Below are positions 18,453-27,264 of a stretch of 64,000 nucleotides of DNA, one piece after another. The DNA is taken from NCBI RefSeq assembly GCF_045865695.1, contig NZ_BAACAP010000197.1:1-64000 (forward strand). The letters run 5' to 3'. Under the pieces are notes generated by a model that worked only from the letters and a program-made list of their open reading frames with translations, was not told where the DNA came from and ran no database searches. A program made the translations under genes and the position numbers. This DNA comes from Scytonema sp045865695. Its GTDB lineage: Bacteria > Cyanobacteriota > Cyanobacteriia > Cyanobacteriales > Nostocaceae. Each line of letters starts with the position of its first letter. The stretch's first letter is position 1.

Positions 18453-19331
18453 TTGCTACAGAACAATCCAAAACAAATTGCCTTAAAATCTCCGCCCCTC
18501 TTCTATAAACAGCAGTATCTGAAAGCTTTGCAAATTTTACCTCGCCTCAAACGCGAACGCAATCTACGCGACATTTACCGAACGATCGCTCATACCCTAG
18601 AACGTCCTGAAATTAGCTACAGGTCGCCGGACGATCAACTTGACTTGATTCGAGATAGCTTGAAGCAGCAGCGAACTTTGCTGATTGTAGACAATTTGGA
18701 GACTATCGAAGATAAACAGGAATTATTAAGTTTTGTGTACGATTTGCCCCGTACAGTTAAAGTTATCCTAACGACACGCGAACAAGCTCTGTTTGTACCA
18801 ATTCGGTTAGAATCTCTACCGGAAGAAGATGGGCTGAACCTAATCCATCATCAAGCAAAAGAAAAAGGGGTAGAGCTACACCCTCCTGCAGATCGAGTCC
18901 TTTACCAAAACACCCACGGCATCCCAGCAGCAATAGTTTATACTGTTGGTCAGCTAGCAGCAGGGTATCCGTTGGATGCTGTACTGACAAAATTAAAAAG
19001 CGCGACAGGTGATGTGGCTCGCTTCTGTTTCAAAACTTCTGTAGAGCGTTTGCGAGGACAACCCCCCCACCGAATACTCATGACACTATCGCTATTTGCT
19101 AGAGCAGTTGAGAGAGAAACCATTAGCGCAATTGCTATGGAAGATTCGATGAATACGGGTGATGGATTAGCTCAACTCCAACAACTTTCGCTAGTCCGTC
19201 AGCAGGACGCACGTTACAGCTTACACCCTCTGACTCGCGAGTATGCAGCAGCCGAACTTACAGCCTATGCCAAAAGTAAATTTGAAATACAGCAACCGCC
19301 AGTGCTGCGATCGTTACCTGTTTTACCGTAA
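18453..19331 (+). pseudogene. Decapitated NB-ARC ATPase
   Basis: The frame matches the middle of cyanobacterial NB-ARC proteins: TLLIVDNLETIEDKQELL (Walker B), VKVILTTREQ, NTHGIPAAIVYTVGQLAAGY (GxP motif) and the winged helix with LSLVRQQDARYSLHPLTREY. The P-loop region that should precede LKRERNLRDIYRTIAHTLER is absent, and sensor TPR or WD repeats are missing at the 3' end. The last residues (LRSLPVLP) are the antisense of an RTX gene relic. In 18006-18452 I see only short frames that might be scraps of the lost N-terminus. Confidence 0.75.
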
Positions 19332-19411
19332 ATAGTGTCATTTGGAAACAAACCCAAGAAGCCATTATTTCCGTTGAGGACATCATTACCTGAAGTACCG
19401 TGAATTGCCAT
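19265..19411 (-). pseudogene. 5' stub of an RTX calcium-binding protein gene
   Basis: An ATG at 19411 with a good ribosome site (AAAGGAGTTCAAT) opens MAIHGTSGNDVLNG and continues LFPNDTIYGKTGNDR, two RTX-type G-x-D/N nonapeptide-like units. After about 36 codons the frame runs into the antisense of the NB-ARC relic and stops at 19265. Full RTX proteins have hundreds of residues. Only the start of the gene survives, joined to foreign sequence. Confidence 0.65.
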
Positions 19412-19901
19412 ATTGAACTCCTTTAAAGATGAATTAATTAGCACTGAACAAAGTAAAGAGAACCTGCTTCTCTCTTACCTCAACTAGGATTAGCACCACT
19501 GCATAAAACCTGTTATTTACTCATTGATTTGTTTTTGCTTACTTATTCACAAGAGTTACGTACCGTGAATAAAATTTTTGTAATCAGGTTCAGCAATAGT
19601 GCATTACCCTTCTGTTTACTTATTGATTTGCTTTTACTGATTTATTCACCCAAATCATTAAAAACTTATGCATTCTCAAAAAAATCTAAAACCTTATACC
19701 GTTTCTGTATGAAGATGCATCTAATTAGCCCTTGTCTTGCAGGCTTTGTTTGTACAGCCCCACACATGAACGTGTGAGGGAAGATTAAGCGCAACTTCAT
19801 CTAGAATTGGTATTAAGTAGGTGGACATAATACGTAAAATGTCCGCCATGAGGAACAAGCAGTATCGCTACTGAGTCAATGGCCGCACCACAGGAGGTAA
19901 T
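19412..19901. other. 490-bp gap without a supported gene
   Basis: Holds two diverged direct copies of an AT-rich phrase, TTTACTCATTGATTTGTTTT... and TTTACTTATTGATTTGCTTTT..., both followed by TTATTCAC. It also has a small hairpin CACACATGAACGTGTG (about 19752-19768) and an AGAATTGGTATTA motif like the ends of the element at 8042-8293. An 82-codon open frame at 19529 looks random. Confidence 0.4.
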
Positions 19902-20114
19902 TTGACCAACGACAATCAGCCAAGCGACAGTATAAAGCGCTCCAAGGGCAAATTCGATCCTGTCCAAGAAACTAGGCAATGGGCAGCTGCTGCATCCCTT
20001 GAACGCTGTAAAAGGATAGCCAGGAACACTGGAAGACGATTAATCGAAATAATCGACACGGAAGACGAACCTTTACCAATCATTTGTATTTTTGAGGACT
20101 ACCCAGATGACTGA
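19902..20114 (+). CDS. Unknown small protein, first of an overlapping pair
   Basis: 70 residues starting from TTG at 19902, chosen because a strong AGGAGGTAA site lies directly before it. The sequence is mixed: a charged N-terminus (NDNQPSDSIKRSKGKFDPVQ), a helix WAAAASLERCKRIARNTGRR, and an acidic end EIIDTEDEPLPIICIFEDYP. I do not recognise it. Its last 8 bases overlap the start of the next gene, so the two are probably translated together. Confidence 0.55.
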   Translation: MTNDNQPSDSIKRSKGKFDPVQETRQWAAAASLERCKRIARNTGRRLIEIIDTEDEPLPIICIFEDYPDD

Positions 20115-20346
20115 AACAGCAACACAAATACCATTAACCGCACTACTTCCCATGCTGACAGCTATCAGCGATCGGGACTACCCGCGCTTTAAAGAACTTG
20201 AAATTGATTTTGCTTCTACTCACGGTGTAGAGGTGTGGGAAGATGTTTTTAATTTTCGATTAAAACCAGCGCTCGACAAAGAATCCGATCGTTGGCTGTT
20301 AATTCAAAAATGCAGCAAAGGTTTTACAGTAAAGGATGTAGCTTAA
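20107..20346 (+). CDS. Unknown small protein, second of an overlapping pair
   Basis: 79 residues from the ATG at 20107, which lies inside the final codons of the upstream gene (ATGACTGA). An ATG at 20092 is possible but less likely. The sequence (IPLTALLPMLTAISDRDYPR, FKELEIDFASTHGVEVWEDV, KPALDKESDRWLLIQKCSKG) is helical and mildly acidic, with no membrane segment. The size and overlap look like a toxin-antitoxin operon, but I see no family signature, so this is only a possibility. Confidence 0.5.
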   Translation: MTETATQIPLTALLPMLTAISDRDYPRFKELEIDFASTHGVEVWEDVFNFRLKPALDKESDRWLLIQKCSKGFTVKDVA

Positions 20347-20430
20347 AGAAAATCAGGACTTAGGAGTAATCAAATCCCTTTGCATCTAATAGGGTCTTCG
20401 TGGCAGTTCGGCTTTTCGTTTCATTGTAGC

Positions 20431-21549
20431 TTAACGTTGAAGCCGTTTGAGGTTTTCCATGACTTGCTGGTACTGAGCCGTTTTCCCCCGATCTATTAAC
20501 AGTTGTGCAGCTTTTTGCAAGTCCTCAATCGCTCCAGTTCTATCTCCAGAAGCAGCCCGAAGAATAGCTCTGTTGTTATAAGCATCAGCAAAACCAGGAT
20601 TGACTTTAATAGCTTGGTTGTAATCCTCAAGAGCTTTCACCCTATCTCCTGTGTCAGCAAGAATATTTCCTCTAGAGTTGTAAGCAAGAGCATATTTACG
20701 GTCGATTTGCAACGCCTTATTGTAATCCGCGATCGCAGCTTGTCGATTGCCAATTCTAGAGTAAGCAACACCCCGGTTATAGTATAGACTGGCATCACCA
20801 GTACCGTGCTGTGAGGCTTGAGTCCAATCCAGAACCGCTCCTTGGTAATCTCCTTGCTTAATGCGAGTAACAGCCCGATTGTTGTAGGCGATCGCTGCGT
20901 CAGGTTTTTTCTGAATCGCTGCGGTGTAATCTTCTAGAGCACCCTGATAATCTCCCTGTTGAAAGCGAATATTACCTTGGTTAAAGTAAGCTAAAAAAGC
21001 TTCGCTCTTGTCAGGATTACGTCGTACTGCTTGGGAGTAAGCTTCAAGTGCTCCTCTAGAGTCTCCCTGCTCGTCACGAACAGACCCAAGTGCGTATACG
21101 ACATCATTGGTGTAACCGAGTTGATATCCTCCTTGTAGCGATCGCTCTGCATACATTCTGACTGTACCTGTTGTCAAACGAAACGCTCTCACTCCCCAAT
21201 CACGAGTATCCTCTAAAGCTGTTATAGTATTCCCCTCTTTGATAAAATGCCAACTTGGAAATCCTGCAGCATACACAGAGTCACCAACAGCCAAGACATT
21301 CGAGTTTCCAAACGTAACAACTTTGTAATTTAGATGACTAGTAAACTGCACCAGTGCTAAATCTAGAGTACCAAACTGAGTCGATCTCAGCCATTGAGCG
21401 GAATGCATTCGCCCATCGGCTGTTAGAACGCTGTAATAGCTCCCTGAACCGTCCTCAACTACATGATGATTTGTTAGCACAGTATAAATTTGTCCGCGAT
21501 GCTCAACAATAACACCTGAACCCGAGCTAGAATTCGTCAAAATCCGCAC
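20431..21549 (-). CDS. Trypsin-like/TPR protein that has lost the catalytic serine segment
   Basis: 372 residues from a GTG at 21549. Residues 1-140 are a trypsin-like domain with GSGVIVEHRGQIYTVLTNHH (catalytic His) and FGTLDLALVQF (catalytic Asp). The domain reaches GGYQLGYTNDV, where relatives continue into E-K-G-M-S-G-G-P, but here it jumps to VYALGSVRDEQGDSRGALEA, the first TPR. The GxSGGP segment is therefore missing and no nucleophile remains. About five TPRs follow (AYNNRAVTRIKQGDYQGAV, LYYNRGVAYSRIGNRQAAI, ALAYNSRGNILADTGDRVKA and others). The N-terminus also lacks a signal peptide. It may survive as a binding or scaffold protein, or be decaying. Confidence 0.75.
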   Translation of the reverse strand: MRILTNSSSGSGVIVEHRGQIYTVLTNHHVVEDGSGSYYSVLTADGRMHSAQWLRSTQFGTLDLALVQFTSHLNYKVVTFGNSNVLAVGDSVYAAGFPSWHFIKEGNTITALEDTRDWGVRAFRLTTGTVRMYAERSLQGGYQLGYTNDVVYALGSVRDEQGDSRGALEAYSQAVRRNPDKSEAFLAYFNQGNIRFQQGDYQGALEDYTAAIQKKPDAAIAYNNRAVTRIKQGDYQGAVLDWTQASQHGTGDASLYYNRGVAYSRIGNRQAAIADYNKALQIDRKYALAYNSRGNILADTGDRVKALEDYNQAIKVNPGFADAYNNRAILRAASGDRTGAIEDLQKAAQLLIDRGKTAQYQQVMENLKRLQR

Positions 21550-21598
21550 GCTTACTTGTCTAGCAATCTCTGGGACTGATGTGTCAACATTAAGGTTG

Positions 21599-21808
21599 CT
21601 AAAGACTCGCGCCTGTTGTGGTTCCAGAACTAGCCGGAGTACTAGTTTGTGCTCCTAAAGCTTGCTCTTCCCAAGCTCCTAAATCGACGTAGACTTGACC
21701 GTCAGTTTCACGAATGACACCAGCACTACTGACCATTAAAGCAGAAAAGCATTTGTCGAAGTCTGTTGCTATCCATCTGCATAACCTGCAAGCAAGGCAA
21801 ATCTTCAT
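21599..21808 (-). pseudogene. Relic upstream of the trypsin/TPR gene, possibly COP23-like
   Basis: The 69-codon frame contains GVIRETDGQVYVDLGAWEEQ with a low-complexity TSTPASSGTTTGAS tail. Its first third fits better in another frame (AGYADG, then QQTSTNAFLL with stops). This suggests a frameshifted C-terminus of a small secreted protein of the COP23 kind. The frame merges into the region before the protease GTG. The family assignment is weak. Confidence 0.35.
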
Positions 21809-21812
21809 GAGT

Positions 21813-21848
21813 GCGATACGGCTTTAGCCGTTAAGCTTCGCTTATCGC
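21813..21848. repeat. Dispersed repeat C, copy 1
   Basis: GCGATACGGCTTTAGCCGTTAAGC followed by a variant of TTCGGCTTATCGC. Inverted ends GCGATA/TATCGC enclose a small CGGCTTTAGCCG hairpin. Other copies lie at 28630-28665 and 58551-58588. Confidence 0.7.
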
Positions 21849-21924
21849 CTTCGGCGCAAGCTGTACCCAGCTTATCGCGAAGCGGCTCCTCTGGAGCATT
21901 GCCAACTTGCCAACATATTATTGA

Positions 21925-22150
21925 AGGGACTTACAAATAAAAAAATATTCAAATTTCTCTTGTGATGCCCAGAGCAGCGCCGTGCAGTGAATCCAGAGAA
22001 AGCAGGCGGGTTTCCCGCGCCCTGGGGACTGGTGAACTCAGAGGGGGTTCCCCCCGTTGAGGCGACTGCGGAGCGTCCCGCCCGCCACTATTATAAGACG
22101 GGCGAGGACGCCCGTTCCACAAGACGGATAATTTATTACTTAGAAATCCC
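21925..22150. mobile_element. MITE-like element B, copy 3 with internal insertion
   Basis: Shares both ends with the copies at 11.1 and 16.8 kb (AGGGACTTACAAATAAAAAAA...ATAATTTATTACTTAGAAATCCC) and the GGGCGAGGACGCCCGTTCCACAAG hairpin. It carries about 100 extra bases of GC-rich repeat (GCGGGTTTCCCGCGCCC, GGGGGTTCCCCCC) in the middle. It reaches to within 20 bp of the response-regulator stop codon. Confidence 0.65.
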
Positions 22151-22169
22151 TAAATCGTATCGTTTTTAC

Positions 22170-22838
22170 TTAAAGTTCTAACTGTGGTAAAAAGGTACTA
22201 ACAAACAAAGCAGCTTGAGTGCGATCGCGCAAATGAAGTTGGCTTAAAATACTTGTTACGTGATTTCTGACTGTCCGTTCTGAGATATAAAGCTCATGGG
22301 CAATTTCGCGATTGCTAAATCCCATTGCAATTAAGCGCAACACTTCTTTTTCTCTAGCAGACAGTTTTGCTATTTCTGATGGCATAGGCGCGGGTACGGG
22401 CTGAGGTTCGTGAGGGAAAGCAAAAGTTTTTTCAAAAAGTCCCGGTCCCATATGGGTATAACCTTGATGAACTGCACGAATGGCAATTGCTAACTCCTCA
22501 AGAGGCGTATGCTTCAAAAGATAACCCCTCGCCCCATAACGCATAGCTTGCGTCACATATTCATCATCATCAAAAGTCGTCAACACCAAAATCCGAACTT
22601 CAGGAAAACGCTGAGAAAAGATTTGAGTTGCGGCTACACCATCGATCACAGGCATCCTAACATCCATCAATACAACATCTGGTTGCATTGATGTACGATA
22701 AAAAGCTTCCATTACTTCAAGCGCCCGTTGACCATTCTCAGCATCTCCCACCACCTGCAAATCTGGTTTTGATTCCAGCAAGTTTTTCAGACCCTGACGA
22801 ATAATAATTTGGTCGTCTACCAGTAACAGGCGAATCAT
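22170..22838 (-). CDS. NarL/FixJ-family response regulator
   Basis: 222 residues. The receiver domain has acidic pocket LLLVDDQ, phosphoacceptor Asp in VVLMDVRMP, TTFDDDEY and the lysine in YLLKHTP. The output domain is a LuxR-type helix-turn-helix (LSAREKEVLRLIAMGFSNRE, IAHELYISERTVRNHVTSIL). The gene lies 26 bp downstream of its histidine kinase on the same strand, with a GGGGATTAGG-type repeat between them. Together they form a two-component system divergent from a MacAB-like efflux operon, which is the likely target (inference). Confidence 0.93.
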   Translation of the reverse strand: MIRLLLVDDQIIIRQGLKNLLESKPDLQVVGDAENGQRALEVMEAFYRTSMQPDVVLMDVRMPVIDGVAATQIFSQRFPEVRILVLTTFDDDEYVTQAMRYGARGYLLKHTPLEELAIAIRAVHQGYTHMGPGLFEKTFAFPHEPQPVPAPMPSEIAKLSAREKEVLRLIAMGFSNREIAHELYISERTVRNHVTSILSQLHLRDRTQAALFVSTFLPQLEL

Positions 22839-22864
22839 GGGGATTGGCGATTGGGGATTAGGGA

Positions 22865-24100
22865 TTAGGGATTAAGGATTAGGGATGAGTCTATCACGGG
22901 AATAACCACCTGAATTCGACATCCCTTCCCAGGTTCACTAAAAATATAGCAAGTTCCACCCAAAGCTGTAGCTCGTTCTCGCATCCCTTGAAGCCCAAAA
23001 CCAGTGGTGTTTTGTTCTAGATGAAAACCTCTACCATTGTCTTCTACAAGTAAGTTTAGCTGTCCGGCTTGAGACTGCAATTGAATGGTAACTTGAGTTG
23101 CTGCACTGTGTTTTGATATGTTGGTCAGCGCTTCCTGTAAAATACGGTAAATCGTCACGCTGACTTCTGGTGTTAAAGAAGAGGTCAAATTAACTTTCGA
23201 GTTTGGAATTAAGTTAATTCTATTACGAAAGTCTTGAATAAGATTACTAATGGCACTTTCTAAGGATTTGCCGCGCAAAGGATCGGCTCTAAGTGTCGCT
23301 ACTGAACGGGAAACTTCTTGCAATGCTTGGTAAGCTAGCTGTTTTGCTTCTCTTAAAAATTCTGTGGCTCTGTCTGTGTTTGATGGTAATAACAACAAAG
23401 CATTTTCTAACTGAATTGTCTGGGCAGTTAAGGCATGTCCTAATGAATCGTGAATCTCTCGGGCAATGCGATTTCTCTCTTGTAAAGTCGCTTGGTTTTC
23501 AATCCGCAAAGCATATTGACGGAGTTGTTCGTGTGCGATCGCCAGTTCTTGCCGACTTCTACGTTCTGACAAAACAGCATTAACTAACAATACCACAAAT
23601 GCTAGTGTCAGTGCAAAAGAAATCGCATTATTTAATATTAAATTTACCGTGTTTGTGGCAATTTGTTCTGCAATTGGTTTTGGTTGTCCGACAGGTATTC
23701 TAACAAAAATAATTGATTTACTTCTTATAATTATAATATAAAGGTATGATATATAAACTAAACCTGCAACAATCAATCGACCCCAAAGTTTAAACATTTG
23801 GCAACTACGAATAACTGCAATTAAACCAAGCATGGGAATAAAACGAATATAATTGCTCATGACAGCAGGTAGGAAAACAATACCTAACATCACAGCCGTA
23901 TAGATTGCCTTGTGACTAAAGTTGTTGGTTGGTAACCTCAAACCCATAGCCCCAAATACAACAATTATCAAAACAGTCAGCCAAGGAGAAGTCTGTAATG
24001 GGTAAATGGGCGGTAGCAGGAGTGCAGTTAAGGCACTCATACCCAAAAGCAACCACTCCAGGTATAACATTAAACGTAGGGGAGGCAGAGAACGAGACAT
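22865..24100 (-). CDS. Membrane sensor histidine kinase (HisKA_3 type)
   Basis: 411 residues. The N-terminal 190 residues contain about five or six hydrophobic segments (LLLGMSALTALLLPP, LTVLIIVVFGAMGL, NAISFALTLAFVVLLVNAVL and others). A coiled linker leads to the dimerisation and phosphoacceptor motif NRIAREIHDSLGHALTAQTI. The ATPase domain has the N-box EALTNISKHSAATQ, G1 VEDNGRGF and G2 GFGLQGMRERATALGG. This is the NarX/DesK class that pairs with NarL-type regulators. Periplasmic loops are short, so it probably senses a membrane or envelope signal, as in antibiotic-responsive DesK/LiaS-like systems (inference). Confidence 0.92.
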   Translation of the reverse strand: MSRSLPPLRLMLYLEWLLLGMSALTALLLPPIYPLQTSPWLTVLIIVVFGAMGLRLPTNNFSHKAIYTAVMLGIVFLPAVMSNYIRFIPMLGLIAVIRSCQMFKLWGRLIVAGLVYISYLYIIIIRSKSIIFVRIPVGQPKPIAEQIATNTVNLILNNAISFALTLAFVVLLVNAVLSERRSRQELAIAHEQLRQYALRIENQATLQERNRIAREIHDSLGHALTAQTIQLENALLLLPSNTDRATEFLREAKQLAYQALQEVSRSVATLRADPLRGKSLESAISNLIQDFRNRINLIPNSKVNLTSSLTPEVSVTIYRILQEALTNISKHSAATQVTIQLQSQAGQLNLLVEDNGRGFHLEQNTTGFGLQGMRERATALGGTCYIFSEPGKGCRIQVVIPVIDSSLILNP

Positions 24101-24452
24101 TGAAAGAAGGGAGTAGGGAATGGGGACAAGGGAGACAAGGGGGAATAACTACTACTCTAAACCCTAACCCCTAACCCCTACCCCCTAACCCCTACCTCCT
24201 ACCCCATGACCAAAGTCATGAAGCCATAGTTACTTTTTTCCCAAAGTATTTGGGAGTTTTGCTTCATGCGATTTATATAGTTAAACACCTATGATATTCG
24301 GTGAACAGTTACTAGTAATCAGTTATCGCGTATCAGTGGTCACTGTTCACTGGTCACTGTTTGTCTCATGCTCTATGCTCCCCTGTCCCTGGAAAATGGG
24401 GGCTTGGGAGTTTCTTAATTTTATTGTTAGATTACAGGATAATTGTTACGGA

Positions 24453-25913
24453 ATGACAGAAGTGAAGGAAGCATCAGAATTAAACAGTAGTACGCGACCT
24501 TGGAAAGAAACTGAGTCTGTCAAGGATCGCGTAAAAATTAGAATACCAAAATGGGCAGTGGCATTGCTGATTTTGGGGCTACTTGGAGGTGGTGGCTACC
24601 TTGGGGTACAGCAATACATGATGGCACAGCGACAGGAATTTCGTCGTCGCATCCAAACAGCACCTGTTGAACGGATAAACCTTCCTGTGACGATCGCAGC
24701 CAACGGTACTGTCAAGCCAGAACGCTCGATTAACGTTAGCCCGAAAAACTCAGGCGTTCTCAAAAAACTCCTGGTTAAGGAAGGCGATCGCATCAAGCAA
24801 GGACAACTCCTAGCATACATGGACGACTCCAACCTGCGAGGACAACTTACCCAAGCCAAAGGAGAACTTGCAAATGCTCAAGCAAATTTGCGGTTGGTGC
24901 TAGCTGGTAACCGGAGTGAAGATGTTGCCAAAGCAAGAGCAGATGTGCTGAGAAACGAAGCTCAACAACTTCAAGCAAAATCTCGCCTAGATTTGGCATC
25001 CTCTCGCGTCAAGCGGTTGCAAGGTCCTGTGTCAGAAGGAGCTGTTGCTCGTGACTCGTTAGATGAAGCTTTAACAGAAGAGCGGAATGCCAAAGATAAT
25101 ATAGAACAAGTCAGAGCCAGCTTAGCTGTGGCAAGAGAAGAACTTGCCAAGCAACGGAATGGTTCTCGCCCGGAAGAAGTTGACCAAGCACGCGCTCAAG
25201 TTTTATCAGCACAAGGGCGTTTGCAGACAATACAAGAACAAATCAACGATACAATCATTCGCGCCCCCTTCACTGGGGTAGTTACCCGCAAGTATGCAGA
25301 TCCAGGTGCTTTCGTTGCTCCCACTACAGCCGGAAGCGATGTGTCTTCTGCTACCTCATCCTCTATTCTTGCACTTGCATCGCAAAATCAGGTAACGGCA
25401 AAAGTTGCTGAAACTAATATTTCTCAAATCAAATTAGGACAATCAGTCACGATAAAAGCAGACGCTTATCCAGACAAAACGTTTACAGGAAAAGTCATTC
25501 AAGTTGCAGCCCAGTCCACAGTAGAGCAAAACGTCACAAATTTTGAAGTTAAATCTACCCTTTCCGATCCGCAAAATTTACTGAGGGCAGGGATGAACGT
25601 AAATATAGATTTTAACGTAGGGCAATTAAATAACGCCTTAGTCATTCCCACGGTTGCCATTGTAAGGCAAGACAATGCCAGTGGAGTTATGGTGCTATCC
25701 GAATCTAAACAAGGAGACAGAAAAAGACCGCGATTTCGTCCCATTGCAACTGGCGTCACAGTGGGCAATAAAACTGTAGTTCGCTCTGGTTTGAGTGAAG
25801 GCGAACAAGTCTTACTCAGTTCCCCACCAGGATCTCGTCCTCAACAAGGAATGGGTCCCAGAATGTCGCCATTTGGTGGTGGCGGTGGCGGACTACCAAG
25901 GCGCGTGCGTTAG
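24453..25913 (+). CDS. HlyD/MacA-type periplasmic adaptor subunit
   Basis: 486 residues from the ATG at 24453. The open frame upstream to 24291 is made of GTCACTGTTCACTGG-type repeats and is not likely coding. One N-terminal transmembrane helix (KWAVALLILGLLGGGGYLGV) anchors the protein. Then come the lipoyl/biotinyl half (ITIAANGTVKPERSINVSPK, VKEGDRIKQGQLLAYMDDSN), a long coiled-coil hairpin (QAKGELANAQANLRLVLAG and onwards), the second lipoyl half (TIIRAPFTGVVTRKYADPGA), beta-barrel and membrane-proximal domains, and a Gly/Pro-rich tail. It bridges the ABC pump to the outer membrane. First gene of a three-gene efflux operon. Confidence 0.92.
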   Translation: MTEVKEASELNSSTRPWKETESVKDRVKIRIPKWAVALLILGLLGGGGYLGVQQYMMAQRQEFRRRIQTAPVERINLPVTIAANGTVKPERSINVSPKNSGVLKKLLVKEGDRIKQGQLLAYMDDSNLRGQLTQAKGELANAQANLRLVLAGNRSEDVAKARADVLRNEAQQLQAKSRLDLASSRVKRLQGPVSEGAVARDSLDEALTEERNAKDNIEQVRASLAVAREELAKQRNGSRPEEVDQARAQVLSAQGRLQTIQEQINDTIIRAPFTGVVTRKYADPGAFVAPTTAGSDVSSATSSSILALASQNQVTAKVAETNISQIKLGQSVTIKADAYPDKTFTGKVIQVAAQSTVEQNVTNFEVKSTLSDPQNLLRAGMNVNIDFNVGQLNNALVIPTVAIVRQDNASGVMVLSESKQGDRKRPRFRPIATGVTVGNKTVVRSGLSEGEQVLLSSPPGSRPQQGMGPRMSPFGGGGGGLPRRVR

Positions 25914-25928
25914 GAGGGGGTTTTTGTC

Positions 25929-27188
25929 ATGGCAAAGTCTATCAAATTAACCAAAGTTTCGTTATTTGAAATTCTATCAATGGCAGTGGAAGCCCTTTGG
26001 AGCAATCGCCTCCGCACGGGATTAACAATGCTGGGAGTGATTATTGGTATTTCTTCGGTTATTGCCGTGACTTCTGTAGGGCAAGGTATACAGAAGGCAA
26101 CCGAGTTGCAGATTCAAGCGCTCGGTTCTAATGTCATGCTAGTACTGGCGGGATTTGCTCGCACCGGAGGGATCAGTCAGGGTGTTGGAACCTCATCAAC
26201 TCTTATTTGGGAAGATGCACAAGCAATTGCCGAGCAAGTTACGGCGGCGCAGTCTGTTACCGCTTATCTTCAGCGTGGAGTTCAGGTAGTTTATGAGGGA
26301 CAAAATATTTCTACCACAGTTTTGGGTACCGATTTAAATTATCCAGAAGTTAGAAACGTTAACCCTCAAGAAGGGCAGTACTTTACTCAAGAAGATTTGG
26401 ATAGTGCCAAACCAGTGGTTGTTCTGGGCAGCAAAGTGCGGGACGATCTGTTTGGTGTTGGGGGGTCAGCTATCGGGGCTAATATTCGCATTCAAAATGG
26501 AAGTTATGCAGTTATTGGGGTGATGGAGGAGAAGGGAGCATCAGGGACTCAAAACCAGGATGACCAGATGTATATCCCACTGACAAATATGTCTGCCAGA
26601 ATTGTTGGCAATAACGCTCTCAACGGTACGGCTATTAATGGTGTATGGATTAAAACTCGAGACGCAGCGCAGTTGGATGCGGCTCAGTTTCAGGTGACAA
26701 ACTTGCTCCGCATTCGGCATAATATCTATCCACCTCAAGATGATGACTTTCGCATCATCAATCAAGTTGATATCATCAACACTTTTACGAGTGTTGTGGG
26801 GCTGTTTACTGTTTTGGTAGGAGCGATCGCTGGTATTTCCTTGATTGTTGGGGGGATTGGTATTGCTAATATCATGTTAGTTTCCGTTGTGGAAAGAACC
26901 AGAGAAATTGGTATTCGCAAAGCAGTAGGAGCAACCAAAAATGCTATCCTGAGTCAGTTCTTGACTGAAGCAGTGGCTGTAGCGATCGTGGGTGGAGCAA
27001 TTGGTATTGGTTTTGGCATTTGCTTGACCTTTGCAGCTGCTAATGTGTTTAAATTTCCGTTTATTGTTTCCTTCTGGGCAATTGTTGCTGGCTTTGGTGT
27101 CTCTTTTGTCACTGGATTGGTAGCAGGAGTTATCCCAGCTCGGAACGCGGCTCGACTCGATCCCATTAATGCTTTGCGGAGTGATTAA
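25929..27188 (+). CDS. MacB-type ABC transporter permease (FtsX family)
   Basis: 419 residues, starting 15 bp after the adaptor. An N-terminal transmembrane helix begins at MAVEALWSNRLRTGLTMLGV, IIGISSVIAVTSVGQG. A periplasmic MacB_PCD domain follows (about 50-280, VVLGSKVRDDLFG, GANIRIQNGSYAVIGVM), then three C-terminal transmembrane helices in the FtsX domain (ISLIVGGIGIANIMLVSVVE, RTREIGIRKAVGATKNAIL, GVIPARNAARLDPINALR). MacB-class proteins work mechanically rather than by a transport channel, driving peptides or antibiotics through a TolC-like duct. The ATPase is a separate gene here. Confidence 0.93.
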   Translation: MAKSIKLTKVSLFEILSMAVEALWSNRLRTGLTMLGVIIGISSVIAVTSVGQGIQKATELQIQALGSNVMLVLAGFARTGGISQGVGTSSTLIWEDAQAIAEQVTAAQSVTAYLQRGVQVVYEGQNISTTVLGTDLNYPEVRNVNPQEGQYFTQEDLDSAKPVVVLGSKVRDDLFGVGGSAIGANIRIQNGSYAVIGVMEEKGASGTQNQDDQMYIPLTNMSARIVGNNALNGTAINGVWIKTRDAAQLDAAQFQVTNLLRIRHNIYPPQDDDFRIINQVDIINTFTSVVGLFTVLVGAIAGISLIVGGIGIANIMLVSVVERTREIGIRKAVGATKNAILSQFLTEAVAVAIVGGAIGIGFGICLTFAAANVFKFPFIVSFWAIVAGFGVSFVTGLVAGVIPARNAARLDPINALRSD

Positions 27189-27192
27189 GAGG

Positions 27193-27259
27193 GGGAAGTG
27201 GGGAACTTGGGGTCCCCTCCTTGTTGAGGGGCAATGGGGAGTAGAGAGTAGGGGAGAAT
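27193..27259. repeat. Dispersed repeat D inside the efflux operon
   Basis: GGGGAACTTGGGGTCCCCTCC, then TTGTTGAGGGGCAATGGGGA with flanking GGGGA units. It lies between the permease stop and the ATPase start. Relatives at 7982-8040 and 59228-59300 share the CTCCTTGTTGAGGGGCAATGG core. Confidence 0.7.
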
Positions 27260-27264
27260 ATAAT

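Noticed and set aside
19529..19777. 82-codon open frame
   Set aside because: No ribosome site, strange composition, and it runs through diverged direct repeats.
24291..24452. Longer start of the HlyD/MacA adaptor
   Set aside because: The extra 54 codons come from GTCACTGTTCACTGG repeats. The transmembrane anchor and homology start after ATG 24453.
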